NCBI RefSeq assembly: GCF_905397435.1
Contig: NZ_CAJPVI010000006.1
Coordinates: 1 to 64,000, forward strand
From: Cupriavidus numazuensis
GTDB lineage: Bacteria > Pseudomonadota > Gammaproteobacteria > Burkholderiales > Burkholderiaceae
Length of the DNA: 64,000 nucleotides
Reading direction: 5' to 3'
Shown piece after piece: positions 18,401-27,499 of the stretch. Under the pieces are notes generated by a model that worked only from the letters and a program-made list of their open reading frames with translations, did not search any database and was not told the DNA's origin. Each line of letters starts with the position of its first letter. Position 1 is the first letter of the stretch. A program made the position numbers and the translations under genes.

Positions 18401-18577
18401 GTTGACGAAGCAGGCTTCCAGCGAGGGTTCGATGCGGGTGATGACACCCTTGTAGATGTTGCCCTTGCGCTGTTCGCGCCCGGCAGTTTCGATGTCGATA
18501 TCGATCAGCTTCTGACCGTCGACGATGGCGACGCGCAACTCCTCCTGTTGCGTCGCGTTGAACAGCATGCGTTTCAT
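15461..18577 (-). CDS. rne: ribonuclease E
   Basis: A 1038-residue endoribonuclease that starts mRNA decay and matures rRNA and tRNA at the membrane-associated degradosome. The catalytic half (residues 1-520) starts [21 protein letters not shown], has an S1 domain near 35-125, the DNase I-like catalytic segments ([13 protein letters not shown] and LIVIDFIDM) and the Zn-link [12 protein letters not shown]. The C-terminal half (from about 540) is disordered: a long Arg/Glu/Gly-rich block of RGER-type repeats and an Ala/Val/Pro-rich linker, with short conserved stretches such as AWLKGLFG and a final motif near [10 protein letters not shown]. It is transcribed alone, with a long structured leader and its own terminator. 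Confidence 0.96.
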   Translation of the reverse strand: MKRMLFNATQQEELRVAIVDGQKLIDIDIETAGREQRKGNIYKGVITRIEPSLEACFVNYGEERHGFLPFKEVARAFFKEGIDVRNARIQDALHEGQELIVQVEKEERGNKGAALTTFISLAGRYLVLMPNNPRGGGVSRRIEGEDRQELRETMSQLQVPEGMSIIARTAGIGRSAEELQWDLNYLLQLWKAIDGAAGDNKAPLLIYLESSLVIRAIRDYFQPDIGEILIDTDEIYEQARAFMSVVMPDNMNRVKKYRDDVPLFSRFQIEHQIESAYSRMVMLPSGGAIVIDHTEALVSVDVNSARATKGADIEETALRTNLEAADEIARQLRLRDLGGLIVIDFIDMESGKAQKDVETRLKDALRHDRARVQMGKISRFGLMELSRQRLRPSLSEGSHITCPRCNGTGHIRDTESSALQVLRIIQEEAMKENTAAIHCQVPVEVAAFLLNEKRQEINLIELRFKVNVLLIPNKHLETPHYKLERLRHDDPRLEEGMASYRMAEAAAKELEADTSYSARKKEDAKPRQEAAVKGITPEQPAPVSVPRPERAPRQEAAPVAPPVPATKPVESGGFIAWLKGLFGARPAAPVVVEPAKPVASEARSADGRRERGQRGEGRGQGQRGDRAERGERTERGERGERQRGDRGPRGERAERQGGERAEQREQREPREQREPRGERQGRQPRQGEQATPALARQPEAAQGERAEARQEGRRDRNQERRERQRDRQRDRGDAREAEAGEAAPAEAVAAIQAAASLPQAAFEDTQTAAPRADLPEGAEAATEGGEGEERRRRNRRGRNRYRRERDDSVQGTQDDEEATSADVVSDAVQAVAAEVSPAPALAAPVADVREMEPVALAAEKPAQAVEAVAAPVVTVTEVAAQPAVTQAPAPVVAEAPAVETAPAVIPAVAVAEPAPVLQAAPVEPVAPVVQPAVAEPVAVEAAVAAPAVPVAAPVATVAAAAASPSALPMEGLQPMLATAGLEWVSTDSEKLRAAQEAAARIVPAPRVPRERKPLPPLPEGPMILVETSGREVEKAEQH

Positions 18578-19343
18578 CGCAATACCTCATTCCAGTGTCG
18601 CGGATGCACCGTCAAGCGGTGTCCGCGGCTATCGATGAAGCACGCAAGGGAGCGAAGCGAGGCGCGAGAATTGCCGAAAAGCGCCAGATTGCGTGGGAAC
18701 GCAACCGGCTGGGCGCGGGTGAAAGAAAGGCGACGACGCCGGGGGGACGTCCGCGTGGCGGGAGAGAACGCCGGCTGCTGCTCTTGTCGCAGGCATCCGG
18801 CGCGTTCCCGGATGCCGGTGGCGATGCGGGGCCGGCGCAACCGGCGCAGGCGGCATCGCGGCCGGCCACGGAAGGCCTGGGCGCGTCAAAGAGCAAGTTT
18901 TTCGGACACGGCACTGCGGCCATTTGCCACCTGACATCTCCTGGCGGGCGCACCTACTACTTCTTGGAGTTCTGCGACCGGGCGCCGGTATTTCTAGTCA
19001 GGGGGCAGGCACCGCCTGCCGGCCGGCACCGTTTCCCGGTGCGGCGGGACTTTCTCTCACCGAAGCGGATGCCACGTGGCATCCGCCCTTAAATTCTGTA
19101 TTACCTGAACACTTTGTTCCCACGTAATTGCCGGTCTTGCCGAAGCCACCTATGGGCGACTTCCTGCGCGCCGGCAACTGCGCGCGTGCTGCTTTGCCGC
19201 CATTAGCCCGTCTGGCGCTTTGCGGGTTACGCGAATAAGCGGGAGACGGAAGGGCTGGCGGCAACCCCAAGTGTAAAATGCGATAAATCGCTTACACAGG
19301 TCTTGCGCTACCGGTCTTTGGCCGGAACAGCGAGGAAATTATA
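18578..19343. promoter_or_regulatory. long divergent rne-rluC region with a hairpin-rich rne leader
   Basis: 766 bp with no credible gene. On the minus strand, the way rne is read, four inverted repeats follow one another: a perfect 22-bp palindrome at 19065-19086, a GCACCG/CGGTGC stem at 19026-19042, a 7-bp perfect stem GGCAGGC-ACC-GCCTGCC at 19004-19020, and ACCGG-GCG-CCGGT at 18977-18989. In E. coli, RNase E autoregulates through stem-loops of a long rne leader; a similar role here is inference. Near rluC, 19271-19297 has GTGTAA/TTACAC arms enclosing GCGA-TAAA-TCGC. Confidence 0.55.
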
Positions 19344-20408
19344 TTGAAAATGAATGAGTTACGCCATCAAATTGAAACAGGGGCAAAGTCTGCGCCGGCG
19401 GGCCCCCAGGTGGCGTATGTCACGATTGACGAAGGCGCCGAAGGGCAGCGTATCGACAACTTCCTGTTGAAGGTTTCCAAGGGGGTACCGAAGAGCCATA
19501 TCTACCGGGTGCTGCGCTCGGGCGAGGTTCGCGTCAACAAGGGGCGCGTCGATGCCACCTACCGCCTGCAGGTCGGGGATGTGGTGCGCATTCCGCCGAT
19601 GCGGGTGGCGGAGCCTTCACAAGCAGCGAAGCAGCCCGTGCCGGCGGCCGACTTCCCGGTGCTGTTCGAGGATGCGCACCTGCTCGTCATCAACAAGCCG
19701 GCCGGCGTGGCCGTCCACGGCGGTTCCGGGGTCGCGTTCGGTGTCATCGAACAACTGCGCAAGGCGCGGCCGCAGGCCAAGTTCCTCGAACTGGTCCACC
19801 GGCTGGACCGTGAGACGTCCGGCATCCTGGTGCTGGCGAAGAAGCGTTCGGCGCTGGTCGACCTGCATGAGCAGATCCGTGGCAGCAGCATGGACAAGCG
19901 CTACTTCGCCTGCGTGGTCGGCGAATTCCCCAACAACCGCCAGCACGTCAAGCTGCCACTATATAAGTACAGTACGCCGGACGGCGAGCGCCGGGTCCGC
20001 GTCCAGGAGGACGGCCTGCCGTCGCACACGGTGTTCAGCCGCGTCGAGGCATTCTCCGGCTTCACGCTGCTCGAGGCGGAACTGAAGACTGGCCGCACGC
20101 ATCAGATCCGCGTGCACCTGGCGCATTCGGGCTACCCGATCGTCGGCGACGAGAAATACGGCGACTTCGCGCTAAACAAGCAACTGGCCCGCTCCGGAGC
20201 GCGGCCGGGGATCAAGCGCATGTTCCTGCACGCACACCGGCTGACATTCGTCCATCCGGGCACGGGCGAGCCGCTTGTGGTGGCGGCGCCACTGCCGGAC
20301 GAATGCACCGGATTCCTGCAACAATTGCGCAGCCAGAGCAACAAGGGCACTCCGAAGCCGGGTGCCCACCCAGCCAACAAGGAAACCAATGGCCAGGCAA
20401 CAATTTGA
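19344..20408 (+). CDS. rluC: 23S rRNA pseudouridine synthase RluC
   Basis: A 354-residue pseudouridine synthase of the RluA/C/D family, expected to modify 23S rRNA at the RluC positions. An N-terminal S4 RNA-binding domain (IDNFLLKVSKGVPKSHIYRVLRSGEVRVNKGR) is followed by the catalytic domain with the motif VHRLDRETSGILVLAKK, whose Asp is the nucleophile, and the later motif GRTHQIRVHLAHSGYPIVGDEKYG. A TTG at 19344 lies 8 nt after GAGGAAA, while the ATG at 19350 is 14 nt away, so the TTG is preferred on spacing. It is divergent from rne, as is usual in proteobacteria. The next gene overlaps its end by 20 bp. Confidence 0.92.
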   Translation: MKMNELRHQIETGAKSAPAGPQVAYVTIDEGAEGQRIDNFLLKVSKGVPKSHIYRVLRSGEVRVNKGRVDATYRLQVGDVVRIPPMRVAEPSQAAKQPVPAADFPVLFEDAHLLVINKPAGVAVHGGSGVAFGVIEQLRKARPQAKFLELVHRLDRETSGILVLAKKRSALVDLHEQIRGSSMDKRYFACVVGEFPNNRQHVKLPLYKYSTPDGERRVRVQEDGLPSHTVFSRVEAFSGFTLLEAELKTGRTHQIRVHLAHSGYPIVGDEKYGDFALNKQLARSGARPGIKRMFLHAHRLTFVHPGTGEPLVVAAPLPDECTGFLQQLRSQSNKGTPKPGAHPANKETNGQATI

Positions 20409-21048
20409 CCTGATCGTCTTCGATTGGGATGGAACCCTGATGGATTCCACCCCGACCATCGCAAAGTGCATCCAGCTGGCCAGCAAGGACCTGGGGCTGC
20501 CGGTGCCCGATGACAGCGCTGCGAGCCACGTCATCGGCCTGGGTCTGAAGGATGCGCTGTCTTATGCCGTGCCGACACTGGATCCGTCCGACTATCCGCG
20601 TCTTGCCGAGCGCTACCGCTATCACTTCCTGACGCGCGATGCCGAGCTGGTGTTGTTTGCCGGCGTGCGCGAGATGCTCGAAGCCCTGCACGGAGAGCAC
20701 TATTTCCTTGGCGTCGCGACGGGCAAGACGCGGGTCGGCCTGCAACGCGCGCTGGCCGCCAGCGGCCTGACCCAGTGGTTCGACGCCACGCGCTGCGCGG
20801 ACGAAACCTTCTCGAAGCCGCATCCGGCCATGCTGCAGGAGCTGACGCGTGAGCTGGGCCAGGACATGGGCCGCACCGTCATGATCGGCGATACGACGCA
20901 CGACCTACAGATGGCAGCCAATGCCGGTGCTCATGGCATCGGTGTGTCTTATGGTGCGCACCCGGAGGATTCCCTGCGTGCAATGTCCCCGCTGCACTGC
21001 GCGGGTTCCATCGGCGACCTGACGGAATGGTTGCTGGCGAATGCCTGA
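20389..21048 (+). CDS. HAD-superfamily hydrolase, phosphoglycolate-phosphatase-like
   Basis: A 219-residue HAD family hydrolase (subfamily IA). Motif I is FDWDGTLMDS with nucleophile D12 and general acid D14. Motif II (GVATGKTRVGL), the motif III Lys (SKPHPAM) and motif IV (MIGDTTHDLQMAANAG) are all present, with a small helical cap between I and II. Such proteins near rluC are often annotated as phosphoglycolate phosphatase-like; the substrate is not determined by sequence. The gene starts inside rluC (20-bp overlap) and overlaps the following Rieske gene by 8 bp, so the three are translationally coupled. Confidence 0.85.
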   Translation: MARQQFDLIVFDWDGTLMDSTPTIAKCIQLASKDLGLPVPDDSAASHVIGLGLKDALSYAVPTLDPSDYPRLAERYRYHFLTRDAELVLFAGVREMLEALHGEHYFLGVATGKTRVGLQRALAASGLTQWFDATRCADETFSKPHPAMLQELTRELGQDMGRTVMIGDTTHDLQMAANAGAHGIGVSYGAHPEDSLRAMSPLHCAGSIGDLTEWLLANA

Positions 21049-21442
21049 GTCCGGCATCGAAGGTGTGGCCGCGCAGTTCCTGTGCCCGGCCGAAGCGCTG
21101 GTGGATGGCGGGTCCGGCGTGCGCTTCACCGTTGGCATCAACACGCGCCAGGTTGGCGCGTTCGCGGTCCGCTTTGACGGCGCCGTGCACGGCTATCTGA
21201 ACCAGTGCGCCCACGTGCCCATGGAGCTGGACTGGCAAGAGGGGCAGTTTTTCGAGTCCTCGGGCCTATACTTGATCTGTGCGACACATGGGGCGATGTA
21301 CGAGCCTGACAGCGGGCTGTGTGTCGGCGGTCCGTGCCGGGGCGCTTCCCTGGCCAAGCTGCGAATCGAAGAGCGCGACGGCAAGGTATTTTGGGTGCCG
21401 GAAGCGCCATACTATCCGGCCGAGCCGGCGGGTGACGCGTAA
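21041..21442 (+). CDS. Rieske [2Fe-2S] domain protein
   Basis: A 133-residue stand-alone Rieske protein. Cluster ligands are C56 and H58 (NQCAHVPMELD) and C80 and H83 (LICATHGAMYEPDSG), giving CxH-x21-CxxH as in ferredoxin-type Rieske domains. There is no membrane anchor, so it is likely a soluble electron carrier or regulatory subunit; no oxygenase is nearby. It overlaps the HAD gene by 8 bp and precedes sppA by about 57 bp, suggesting an rluC-HAD-Rieske-sppA operon. The redox partner is unknown. Confidence 0.88.
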   Translation: MPESGIEGVAAQFLCPAEALVDGGSGVRFTVGINTRQVGAFAVRFDGAVHGYLNQCAHVPMELDWQEGQFFESSGLYLICATHGAMYEPDSGLCVGGPCRGASLAKLRIEERDGKVFWVPEAPYYPAEPAGDA

Positions 21443-21499
21443 GCTGACCATGGCGGTGTCGCGCCAGCCTTTCCAAGAGCCTTTCCACGAGCCACTTGC

Positions 21500-22684
21500 A
21501 TGACAGAACAGCAGAAACCGCCGTTTGGCGAATCGGGTCAGCCGGATGAACATGGGGTCGCCAGCCCAACGGCAGCGTCGGAAGGCGCCGGCGGCAGCGG
21601 CGAGGCGGAGCGACTGGAGACGGCTCATAAGGCCGACTATCCGCTCGATCGCGAACTGAGAGCCGCCGACGATGCCGCGCGCCGCGAGGCGGGTGAACGC
21701 AAGGCGCGCTTGGACGGCAGCAAGGCCAGCACGCCGGTCGGCGGCGGCGCGGGCTGGGAGCGCGATGTGCTGGAGAGGGTGCTGATGGCGACGCTGCGCG
21801 AGCAGCGTGCCGCGCGGCGCTGGCGCATCTTTTTCCGCTTTGCGGTGCTGGGTATCCTGCTGGTGGTCTTCTTCGCGGTGTTCGACTTCAAGGGCGACAG
21901 TGGGATCGGATCGGGTCGCCATACCGCCATGGTTTCGCTGGACGGTGAAATCGCGGCGGGGACGCCAGCCAGCGCGGAATCGATCAACGCCTCGCTGCAG
22001 GCCGCATTCGCCGACAGCAATGCGGCGGGCGTGATCCTCAAGATCAACTCGCCGGGCGGGTCGCCGGTGCAGGCCGGCATCATCAATGACGAGATCCATC
22101 GCCTGCGCACGCTGTATCCGTCCAAGCCGTTCTACGTGGTCGTGGAAGAAATCTGCGCGTCGGGCGGCTACTACGTGGCCGCGGCTGCCGACAAAATCTA
22201 TGTCGACAAGGCCAGCATCGTCGGCTCGATCGGTGTGCTGATGGATGGCTTCGGCTTTACCGGCCTGATGGACAAGCTCGGCGTCGAGCGCCGCTTGTAT
22301 ACGTCTGGTTCCAACAAGGGCATGCTCGATCCGTTCTCTCCGCAGGTGCCGCGGCAAAAGGCCTATGCCGAGACGATGCTCAAGGAAATCCACCAGCAGT
22401 TCATCGACGTGGTGAAGGAAGGGCGGGGCGATCGCCTCAAGAGCGATCCCGAGTTGTTCTCGGGGCTGTTCTGGTCGGGCGAGCGCAGTGTCGAACTGGG
22501 ATTGGCGGACGGGCTGGGTAGTGCTGATTACGTCGCGCGTGACCTGTTCAAGGCCGAGGACATCGTCGACTACACCGTCAAGGAAAACATCGCCGAACGC
22601 GTGGCCAAGCGCTTTGGCGCGGCCATGGGTACGGCGGCAATGAAGACGATGCTCTGGAGCACCGGGGTCCAGGGCATGCGCTGA
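21500..22684 (+). CDS. sppA: signal peptide peptidase SppA, S49 family
   Basis: A 394-residue S49 serine protease of the short (single-domain) SppA type, which degrades leftover signal peptides in the membrane. An N-terminal cytoplasmic region of about 105 charged residues precedes one transmembrane helix (FRFAVLGILLVVFFAVF, near 112-128). The protease domain has INSPGGSPVQAG, the nucleophile S221 (CASGGYYVA) and the likely general-base K273 (TSGSNKGML), 52 residues apart as in the Bacillus SppA Ser-Lys dyad. The start at 21500 has only a weak upstream site. A branched hairpin after the stop may terminate the operon. Confidence 0.9.
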   Translation: MTEQQKPPFGESGQPDEHGVASPTAASEGAGGSGEAERLETAHKADYPLDRELRAADDAARREAGERKARLDGSKASTPVGGGAGWERDVLERVLMATLREQRAARRWRIFFRFAVLGILLVVFFAVFDFKGDSGIGSGRHTAMVSLDGEIAAGTPASAESINASLQAAFADSNAAGVILKINSPGGSPVQAGIINDEIHRLRTLYPSKPFYVVVEEICASGGYYVAAAADKIYVDKASIVGSIGVLMDGFGFTGLMDKLGVERRLYTSGSNKGMLDPFSPQVPRQKAYAETMLKEIHQQFIDVVKEGRGDRLKSDPELFSGLFWSGERSVELGLADGLGSADYVARDLFKAEDIVDYTVKENIAERVAKRFGAAMGTAAMKTMLWSTGVQGMR

Positions 22685-22698
22685 CAGGTAGTACAGAG

Positions 22699-22758
22699 AG
22701 GCTCCCTTGCGGTCATGTCCGGCAAGCGCCGGCTGGCCTCGGGAGCCTTTCTCGTTTG
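22699..22758 (+). terminator. branched terminator-like structure after sppA
   Basis: Outer arms AGGCTCCC (22699-22706) and GGGAGCCT (22741-22748) enclose an inner CCGGC-AAGC-GCCGG hairpin (719-732 of 22 kb) and are followed by TTCTCGTTT. It lies between the convergent sppA and methyltransferase genes. Confidence 0.5.
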
Positions 22759-22762
22759 TATA

Positions 22763-23512
22763 TCAGCCGGCGAGCAGCGAAAAGATGGCGGGGCGCTTGT
22801 GCAGGTCCAGTCGGTCCGGTCGCCAGTCCGAGAGTGGCAGCGTGACGATGGTCTCCGTAGGCAGCGTGAGATCCACGGCAACCGACAGCAGCGTCGTGCC
22901 CGCGCAGTGCTGGCGCAGCGCGTCAAGCAGCGCGCCGTTGCGGTAAGGGGTTTCGATCCACACCTGCGTCTGTCGGAACTTGCGCGAATGCTGTTCCAGT
23001 TCGCGCAGCCGCTTGGCGCGGTCGTCCGGATCCACCGGCAAGTAGCCGTTAAAGGCGAAGCTCTGGCCGTTCAGCCCCGAGCCCATCACCGCGAGCAGAA
23101 TCGAACTCGGTCCGACGAGCGGGCGCACGCGGATGCCGCGTGCGTGGGCCAAGCGCACCAGTTCGGCACCCGGGTCTGCCACGGCGGGCACGCCGGCTTC
23201 GGACAACAGGCCGCCGTCGCGGCCTGTCGCCAGCGGGGCGAGCAGGTCGGCCAGCGCATCGGCGCGGGTATTGACGTTCAGTTCGCGAATTTCAATCTGC
23301 TGGATCGGGCGCGCCAGCGGGCACGTTTCGCCCAGCTTCTTGAGAAAGGCGCGCGCGGTCTTGGCGTTCTCCGCAACGAGGTAGTCGAGGCTTGCCGCGA
23401 CCTGCTGGACGCCGGCCGGGATGACATCGGGCAGCGGGTCGGCTTCGTCGCGCTTGCCGAGGGTATTTGGGATCAGGTAAAGGGTGCCGCTCATCGTATT
23501 CGTACCGCTCAT
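22763..23512 (-). CDS. SAM-dependent methyltransferase, RsmI-like tetrapyrrole methylase family
   Basis: A 249-residue protein of the tetrapyrrole (corrin/porphyrin) methylase fold, similar to RsmI. It begins [14 protein letters not shown], where RsmI has a YLVATPIGNLGD-type motif, then has [24 protein letters not shown] (RsmI-like SDAGTPxISDPG) and [30 protein letters not shown]. These point to a 2'-O-ribose methyltransferase paralogue; the target is not established. The start may be 18 bp downstream (MSGTLYL). It overlaps the maf gene stop by 4 bp on the same strand, so the two are coupled. Confidence 0.82.
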   Translation of the reverse strand: MSGTNTMSGTLYLIPNTLGKRDEADPLPDVIPAGVQQVAASLDYLVAENAKTARAFLKKLGETCPLARPIQQIEIRELNVNTRADALADLLAPLATGRDGGLLSEAGVPAVADPGAELVRLAHARGIRVRPLVGPSSILLAVMGSGLNGQSFAFNGYLPVDPDDRAKRLRELEQHSRKFRQTQVWIETPYRNGALLDALRQHCAGTTLLSVAVDLTLPTETIVTLPLSDWRPDRLDLHKRPAIFSLLAG

Positions 23513-24108
23513 GCGGCAAAGAAGGGGTAACCGGCCTGGCGCAGCATCGATGTGAGCGCGATCAGCGGCAGGCCAACCAGCGCGGTCGGGTCATCCGACT
23601 CGACGCGCGACAGCAGTGCAATGCCCAAGCCTTCCGACTTGGCGCTGCCGGCGACATCGTACGGCTTTTCCAGGTGCAGGTAGGCGTCGATTTCGGCATC
23701 GGTGAGGTCGCGCATGGTGACGCGGGTCTGCACATCGGCAAGCTGCGACTGGCCGGTTCGGCCATCGAGCAGGCAGAGTGCGGAATGGAATGTGGCCGTG
23801 CGGCCGCGCATCAGGCGCAGTTGTTCCAGGGCTTTGTCGTGGGAGCCGGGCTTGCCCATCTGGCGGCCGTCCAGCGTCAGGACCTGGTCCGACCCGATGA
23901 TCAGGGCGTCCGGGTGCCGTTGCGCGATGGCTTGGGCCTTGTTCAGCGAGAGCCGCAGCGCGGTGGCTTCCGGCGATTCGCCGGCGAGCGGGGTTTCGTC
24001 GATATCGGGCACCGCCACCTCGAAAGGCAGGCGCAGCCGTTCAAGCAACTCGCGCCGGTAGGGAGAGCTGGAGCCCAGGATCAGCCTGGGAAGCGGTGTT
24101 GAAGTCAT
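23509..24108 (-). CDS. Maf family nucleotide pyrophosphatase
   Basis: A 199-residue Maf protein, a nucleotide pyrophosphatase that cleans modified or non-canonical nucleotides. It has the N-terminal [17 protein letters not shown] signature, DIDETP, the central [14 protein letters not shown] with the catalytic Asp, and the [30 protein letters not shown] segment. The YceF-type (m7GTP) subgroup is the likeliest, as its yceF-yceD-rpmF order in enterobacteria matches the neighbours here. The start at 24108 ([10 protein letters not shown]) gives normal length. It is divergent from yceD. Confidence 0.9.
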   Translation of the reverse strand: MTSTPLPRLILGSSSPYRRELLERLRLPFEVAVPDIDETPLAGESPEATALRLSLNKAQAIAQRHPDALIIGSDQVLTLDGRQMGKPGSHDKALEQLRLMRGRTATFHSALCLLDGRTGQSQLADVQTRVTMRDLTDAEIDAYLHLEKPYDVAGSAKSEGLGIALLSRVESDDPTALVGLPLIALTSMLRQAGYPFFAA

Positions 24109-24157
24109 AAGTGATTGAAGCGGAACAGGAATTCCATGGGCAATGCAGGCAAGCCCT

Positions 24158-24187
24158 TTGACCACAGAGCAGTTTTCATCTTATAAT
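24158..24187 (+). promoter_or_regulatory. sigma-70-type promoter for yceD-rpmF
   Basis: TTGACC (24158-24163) and TATAAT (24182-24187) with an 18-bp spacer, close to the vegetative consensus, in the divergent gap between maf and yceD. The -10 lies 78 bp before the yceD start. It probably drives yceD, rpmF and perhaps plsX-fab. Confidence 0.7.
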
Positions 24188-24264
24188 CGCGCGTTTTGCT
24201 GCATCCGAATATCGGATGCCTTGCTGCCTGACGGGTGGCGGGCCCCGGGTGTAGCGAGCCAAGC

Positions 24265-24870
24265 ATGAGCAGCAATATGACCCAGCCGATCGACCTGCGC
24301 GAGCTAGATCTCTTTGCGTTCTGCCGCAAAGGCAGCAGCGCAACCGGCCAGGTGGCGGTGCGGGATTTGCCGCGCATCTTAGCCGAGACGGCCGCGCAAG
24401 CGCCAGCTTCGGCGCCCGACGAGGTATTTACCTATACGGCTGCCGGGTCGGCGCATGAAGAGGCCACTGAGCCCGGCGCGCCGATGGCGCAGCGCCTGTT
24501 CCTGGAACTCGCAGTGAACGGCCAAGTCTGGCTCGATTGCCAGCGTTGCCTGGCAGCCTATGCCGAGCCTGTTGCCACGTCGATGCGCTTCGAGGTTTTC
24601 TCCAGCGAGGAAGCGGCCGATGCCGCACCGATGGACGACGACGCACTCGATGCAATCGCGGGCTCGAAGCGCTTTTCGTTGCTGGAACTGATTGAAGACG
24701 AGGTGTTGCTGGCACTGCCGACAGCACCCAAGCATGCCGTCTGCCCGACTGTGCACGAGAGTCTCGTGACGGGCGCGGACGGTGAGGTGGAGCCCGAGGC
24801 TGCACCCGAAGAAGAGGAAAAGCGGCCATCGCCCTTCGCGGCGCTGGCCGGCCTGAAGACCAGGCACTGA
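24265..24870 (+). CDS. yceD: YceD family protein (DUF177)
   Basis: A 201-residue DUF177/YceD protein, linked in bacteria and plants to 23S rRNA accumulation. The central VNGQVWLDCQRCLAAYAEPV contains the CxxC pair typical of the family, and the VLLALPTAPKH region near the end has the expected acidic surroundings. A start at 24265 (MSSNMTQPIDLREL) is used; an ATG 12 bp later is possible. The yceD-rpmF pair is almost universal in proteobacteria, and rpmF follows here by about 120 bp. Confidence 0.9.
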   Translation: MSSNMTQPIDLRELDLFAFCRKGSSATGQVAVRDLPRILAETAAQAPASAPDEVFTYTAAGSAHEEATEPGAPMAQRLFLELAVNGQVWLDCQRCLAAYAEPVATSMRFEVFSSEEAADAAPMDDDALDAIAGSKRFSLLELIEDEVLLALPTAPKHAVCPTVHESLVTGADGEVEPEAAPEEEEKRPSPFAALAGLKTRH

Positions 24871-24990
24871 TGCCGCGATGCGGCACGACGCAAGGTCTTG
24901 CAGGTAGTGGTTGAAGCGTCCGGCCGGGCCCCGGCTACGCCTAGTGCAGGATGCGTGTGTTAATATTGAAAAATTCTCGAAGGAGTCATC

Positions 24991-25170
24991 ATGGCTGTTC
25001 AACAGAACAAGAAGTCGCCGTCCAAGCGCGGCATGCATCGTTCGCACGACCATCTGTCGGTCGCCCCGCTGGCCGTTGAGCCGACCACCGGCGAAACCCA
25101 CCTGCGTCACCACGTGAGCCCGAACGGCTACTACCGTGGTCGCAAGGTCATCAAGACCAAGAACGACTGA
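24991..25170 (+). CDS. rpmF: 50S ribosomal protein L32
   Basis: A 59-residue ribosomal protein L32: [20 protein letters not shown], then [20 protein letters not shown] and [15 protein letters not shown], matching the gammaproteobacterial/betaproteobacterial form without zinc-binding cysteines. A strong AAGGAG ribosome binding site lies 6-7 bp before the ATG. A terminator follows between rpmF and plsX, so read-through is needed for co-transcription with the fatty-acid genes. Confidence 0.97.
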   Translation: MAVQQNKKSPSKRGMHRSHDHLSVAPLAVEPTTGETHLRHHVSPNGYYRGRKVIKTKND

Positions 25171-25226
25171 TCGCTTCGTTCGGCGTGACATTGCGTCTCG
25201 CTCGCGCATGCCTGTAGATCAGAAAC

Positions 25227-25257
25227 AAAAAAGCGGCAAGATCGTTGCCGCTTTTTT
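25227..25257 (+). terminator. Rho-independent terminator or attenuator between rpmF and plsX
   Basis: A stem AGCGGCAA-GATCG-TTGCCGCT extended by an A-run and a T-run of six, 57 bp past rpmF. The shape is bidirectional. It likely lowers transcription into plsX relative to rpmF. Confidence 0.8.
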
Positions 25258-25320
25258 GTTGGGCGCTCGGGACGCGCACCGGCCTTCGCCGGCGCCGATC
25301 CGTAATCCGTATCCGGAACA

Positions 25321-26397
25321 ATGACGATCAAAATCGCTATCGACTGCATGGGCGGCGACCACGGCGTTTCCGTGACTGTCCCGGCAGCGATCAGTTTTCT
25401 TTCCAGCCATGACGATGCCGCGGTGGTGCTGGTCGGCTTGCCCGACGCCATCCAGGCGCAGCTGAAGAAGCTGCACGCGCAGCATCATCCGCGCGTCAGC
25501 GTCGTGCCGGCAACCGAGGTCATCACCATGGATGACCCGGTGGAAGTGGCGCTTCGCAAGAAGAAGGATTCCTCGATGCGGGTCGCTGTGACCCAGGTCA
25601 AGGAAGGCCTGGCGGGCGCCTGCATTTCGGCGGGCAACACCGGGGCACTGATGGCGGTATCGCGCTATGTGCTCAAGACGCTCGAGGGCATCGAGCGGCC
25701 TGCCATCGCTACCACCATTCCGAACGACAAGGGCTGGGGCACCACAGTGCTGGATCTCGGCGCCAACGCCGACTGCGAGCCCGAGCACCTGTTGCAGTTC
25801 GCGCGCATGGCCGAGGCCATGGTGGCCGTGGTGGACCACAAGGAACACCCGACCGTAGGCCTGCTCAACATCGGCGAAGAGGTCATCAAGGGTAATGAGG
25901 TGGTCAAGCGCGCGGGGGAACTGCTGCGTGCCTCGGAACTCAATTTCCACGGCAACGTGGAAGGCAACGACATCTTCAAGGGCACGACCGATATCGTCGT
26001 CTGCGACGGCTTCGTCGGCAACGTGGCGCTCAAGAGCACCGAAGGCCTGGCGAAGATGATCGGTGGCATGATCAAGGAAGAATTCACGCGTTCCTGGTTC
26101 ACCAAGCTGCTCGCCGGCATTGCCATGCCGGTGCTGTCGCGCCTGGCCAAGCGGCTCGATCCGGCGCGCTACAACGGCGCCTCGCTGCTCGGCTTGCGCG
26201 GCCTGGTGATCAAGAGCCACGGGTCGGCCGATGCCCATTCTTTTGAATGGGCGATCAAACGCGGGTATGATGCCGCCAAGAACGGCGTCATCGAACGCAT
26301 AGCAAGGGCATTTGCCGACAAGACCAGCGCTGCGGGCGCTGCGCCGGCCAGCCCGGAGACAGCCCCGACCCCGCACCCCAGCACCCGCGCCGCCTGA
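25321..26397 (+). CDS. plsX: phosphate acyltransferase PlsX
   Basis: A 358-residue enzyme that makes acyl-phosphate from acyl-ACP for phospholipid synthesis. The N-terminus [14 protein letters not shown], the [28 protein letters not shown] block and [23 protein letters not shown] are family signatures. The C-terminus (after about 330) is a variable Ala/Pro/Thr tail. The start at 25321 gives the conserved N-terminus; the ribosome binding site is weak (CCGGAACA). It heads plsX-fabH-fabD-fabG-acpP-fabF. Confidence 0.95.
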   Translation: MTIKIAIDCMGGDHGVSVTVPAAISFLSSHDDAAVVLVGLPDAIQAQLKKLHAQHHPRVSVVPATEVITMDDPVEVALRKKKDSSMRVAVTQVKEGLAGACISAGNTGALMAVSRYVLKTLEGIERPAIATTIPNDKGWGTTVLDLGANADCEPEHLLQFARMAEAMVAVVDHKEHPTVGLLNIGEEVIKGNEVVKRAGELLRASELNFHGNVEGNDIFKGTTDIVVCDGFVGNVALKSTEGLAKMIGGMIKEEFTRSWFTKLLAGIAMPVLSRLAKRLDPARYNGASLLGLRGLVIKSHGSADAHSFEWAIKRGYDAAKNGVIERIARAFADKTSAAGAAPASPETAPTPHPSTRAA

Positions 26398-26450
26398 TGC
26401 ATCGGGCCGGCGCCTGAGGCTGCCATACGGACAAATCGATCCGACACTAC

Positions 26451-27431
26451 ATGACCAAGTACGCAAAAATCATCGGTACCGGGAGCTACCTGCCCCCGCG
26501 GCGTGTGACCAACCAGGATCTGACGGCACAACTGGCCGAGAAGGGCATCGAGACCAGCGACGAGTGGATCTTCTCGCGCAGCGGCATCTCGGCGCGCCAC
26601 TGGGCCGACCCGGACGTGGCCAGCAGCGACCTGGCGGTCAAGGCGGCCGAGCAGGCGATCGAAGCGGCAGGCATCGATCGCCAGAGCATCGACCTGATCC
26701 TGGTGGCGACGTCGACGCCGGACTTCGTGTTCCCGAGCACCGCGTGCATCATCCAGAACAAGCTGGGCATCAATAACCAGTGTGCCGCCTTCGACCTGCA
26801 GGCAGTGTGCTCGGGCTTCGTGTATGCGCTGGCCACGGCTGACAAGTTCATCCGCAGCGGTTCGCACCGCAATGTGCTGGTGATCGGTACCGAAGTGTTC
26901 TCGCGGATCCTGGACTTCAACGATCGCACCACCTGCGTGCTGTTCGGCGACGGTGCCGGCGCGGTCGTGCTGTCGGCTTCCGACGAGCCTGGCATCCTGT
27001 CGACGGCCATGCATTCCGATGGCAGCCACGTGGGCATCCTGTGCGTGCCGGGCAATGTCCACGGCGGCGCCATCGCGGGCAATGCGTTCCTGCACATGGA
27101 CGGTCAGGCGGTGTTCAAGCTCGCCGTGACCGTGCTCGACAAGGTCGCGCGCGAAACCATGGCGGCGGCCGAGATCCAGCCCGAGCAGATCGACTGGCTG
27201 ATTCCCCACCAAGCCAATATCCGCATCATGCAGGGCACCGCGCGCAAGCTCGGCCTGCCCGCCGAGCGCATGATCGCGGTCGTGCACGAACACGGCAATA
27301 CTTCGGCCGCTTCGATTCCGCTGGCACTGGATGCCGCGGTGCGCGACGGTCGTATCCGTCCCGGACACACCGTGCTGCTGGAAGGCGTAGGCGGCGGCTT
27401 CACCTGGGGCGCTGCGCTGGTGCGCATGTAA
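26451..27431 (+). CDS. fabH: 3-oxoacyl-ACP synthase III, FabH
   Basis: A 326-residue thiolase-fold condensing enzyme that starts fatty acid synthesis from acetyl-CoA and malonyl-ACP. The catalytic triad is C120 (LQAVCSGF), H253 ([10 protein letters not shown]) and N283 ([10 protein letters not shown]). Length and order fit FabH. It lies 53 bp after plsX and 68 bp before fabD in the same direction. It is expected to act in the cytoplasm with FabD, FabG, AcpP and FabF encoded next to it. Confidence 0.97.
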   Translation: MTKYAKIIGTGSYLPPRRVTNQDLTAQLAEKGIETSDEWIFSRSGISARHWADPDVASSDLAVKAAEQAIEAAGIDRQSIDLILVATSTPDFVFPSTACIIQNKLGINNQCAAFDLQAVCSGFVYALATADKFIRSGSHRNVLVIGTEVFSRILDFNDRTTCVLFGDGAGAVVLSASDEPGILSTAMHSDGSHVGILCVPGNVHGGAIAGNAFLHMDGQAVFKLAVTVLDKVARETMAAAEIQPEQIDWLIPHQANIRIMQGTARKLGLPAERMIAVVHEHGNTSAASIPLALDAAVRDGRIRPGHTVLLEGVGGGFTWGAALVRM

Positions 27432-27499
27432 CGACAGCCGGCGCGGCGGGCGAGACCGGCCGCGCGGCTACCGGTATTCAAATCTAGGATTGCACTCCG

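Noticed and set aside
16148..18934. A 928-codon plus-strand open frame opposite rne
   Set aside because: It lies antisense to a clearly real rne gene. Its composition (Arg/His/Gln/Val-rich) is what the complementary frame of GC-rich codons gives, and it shows no motif or start site.
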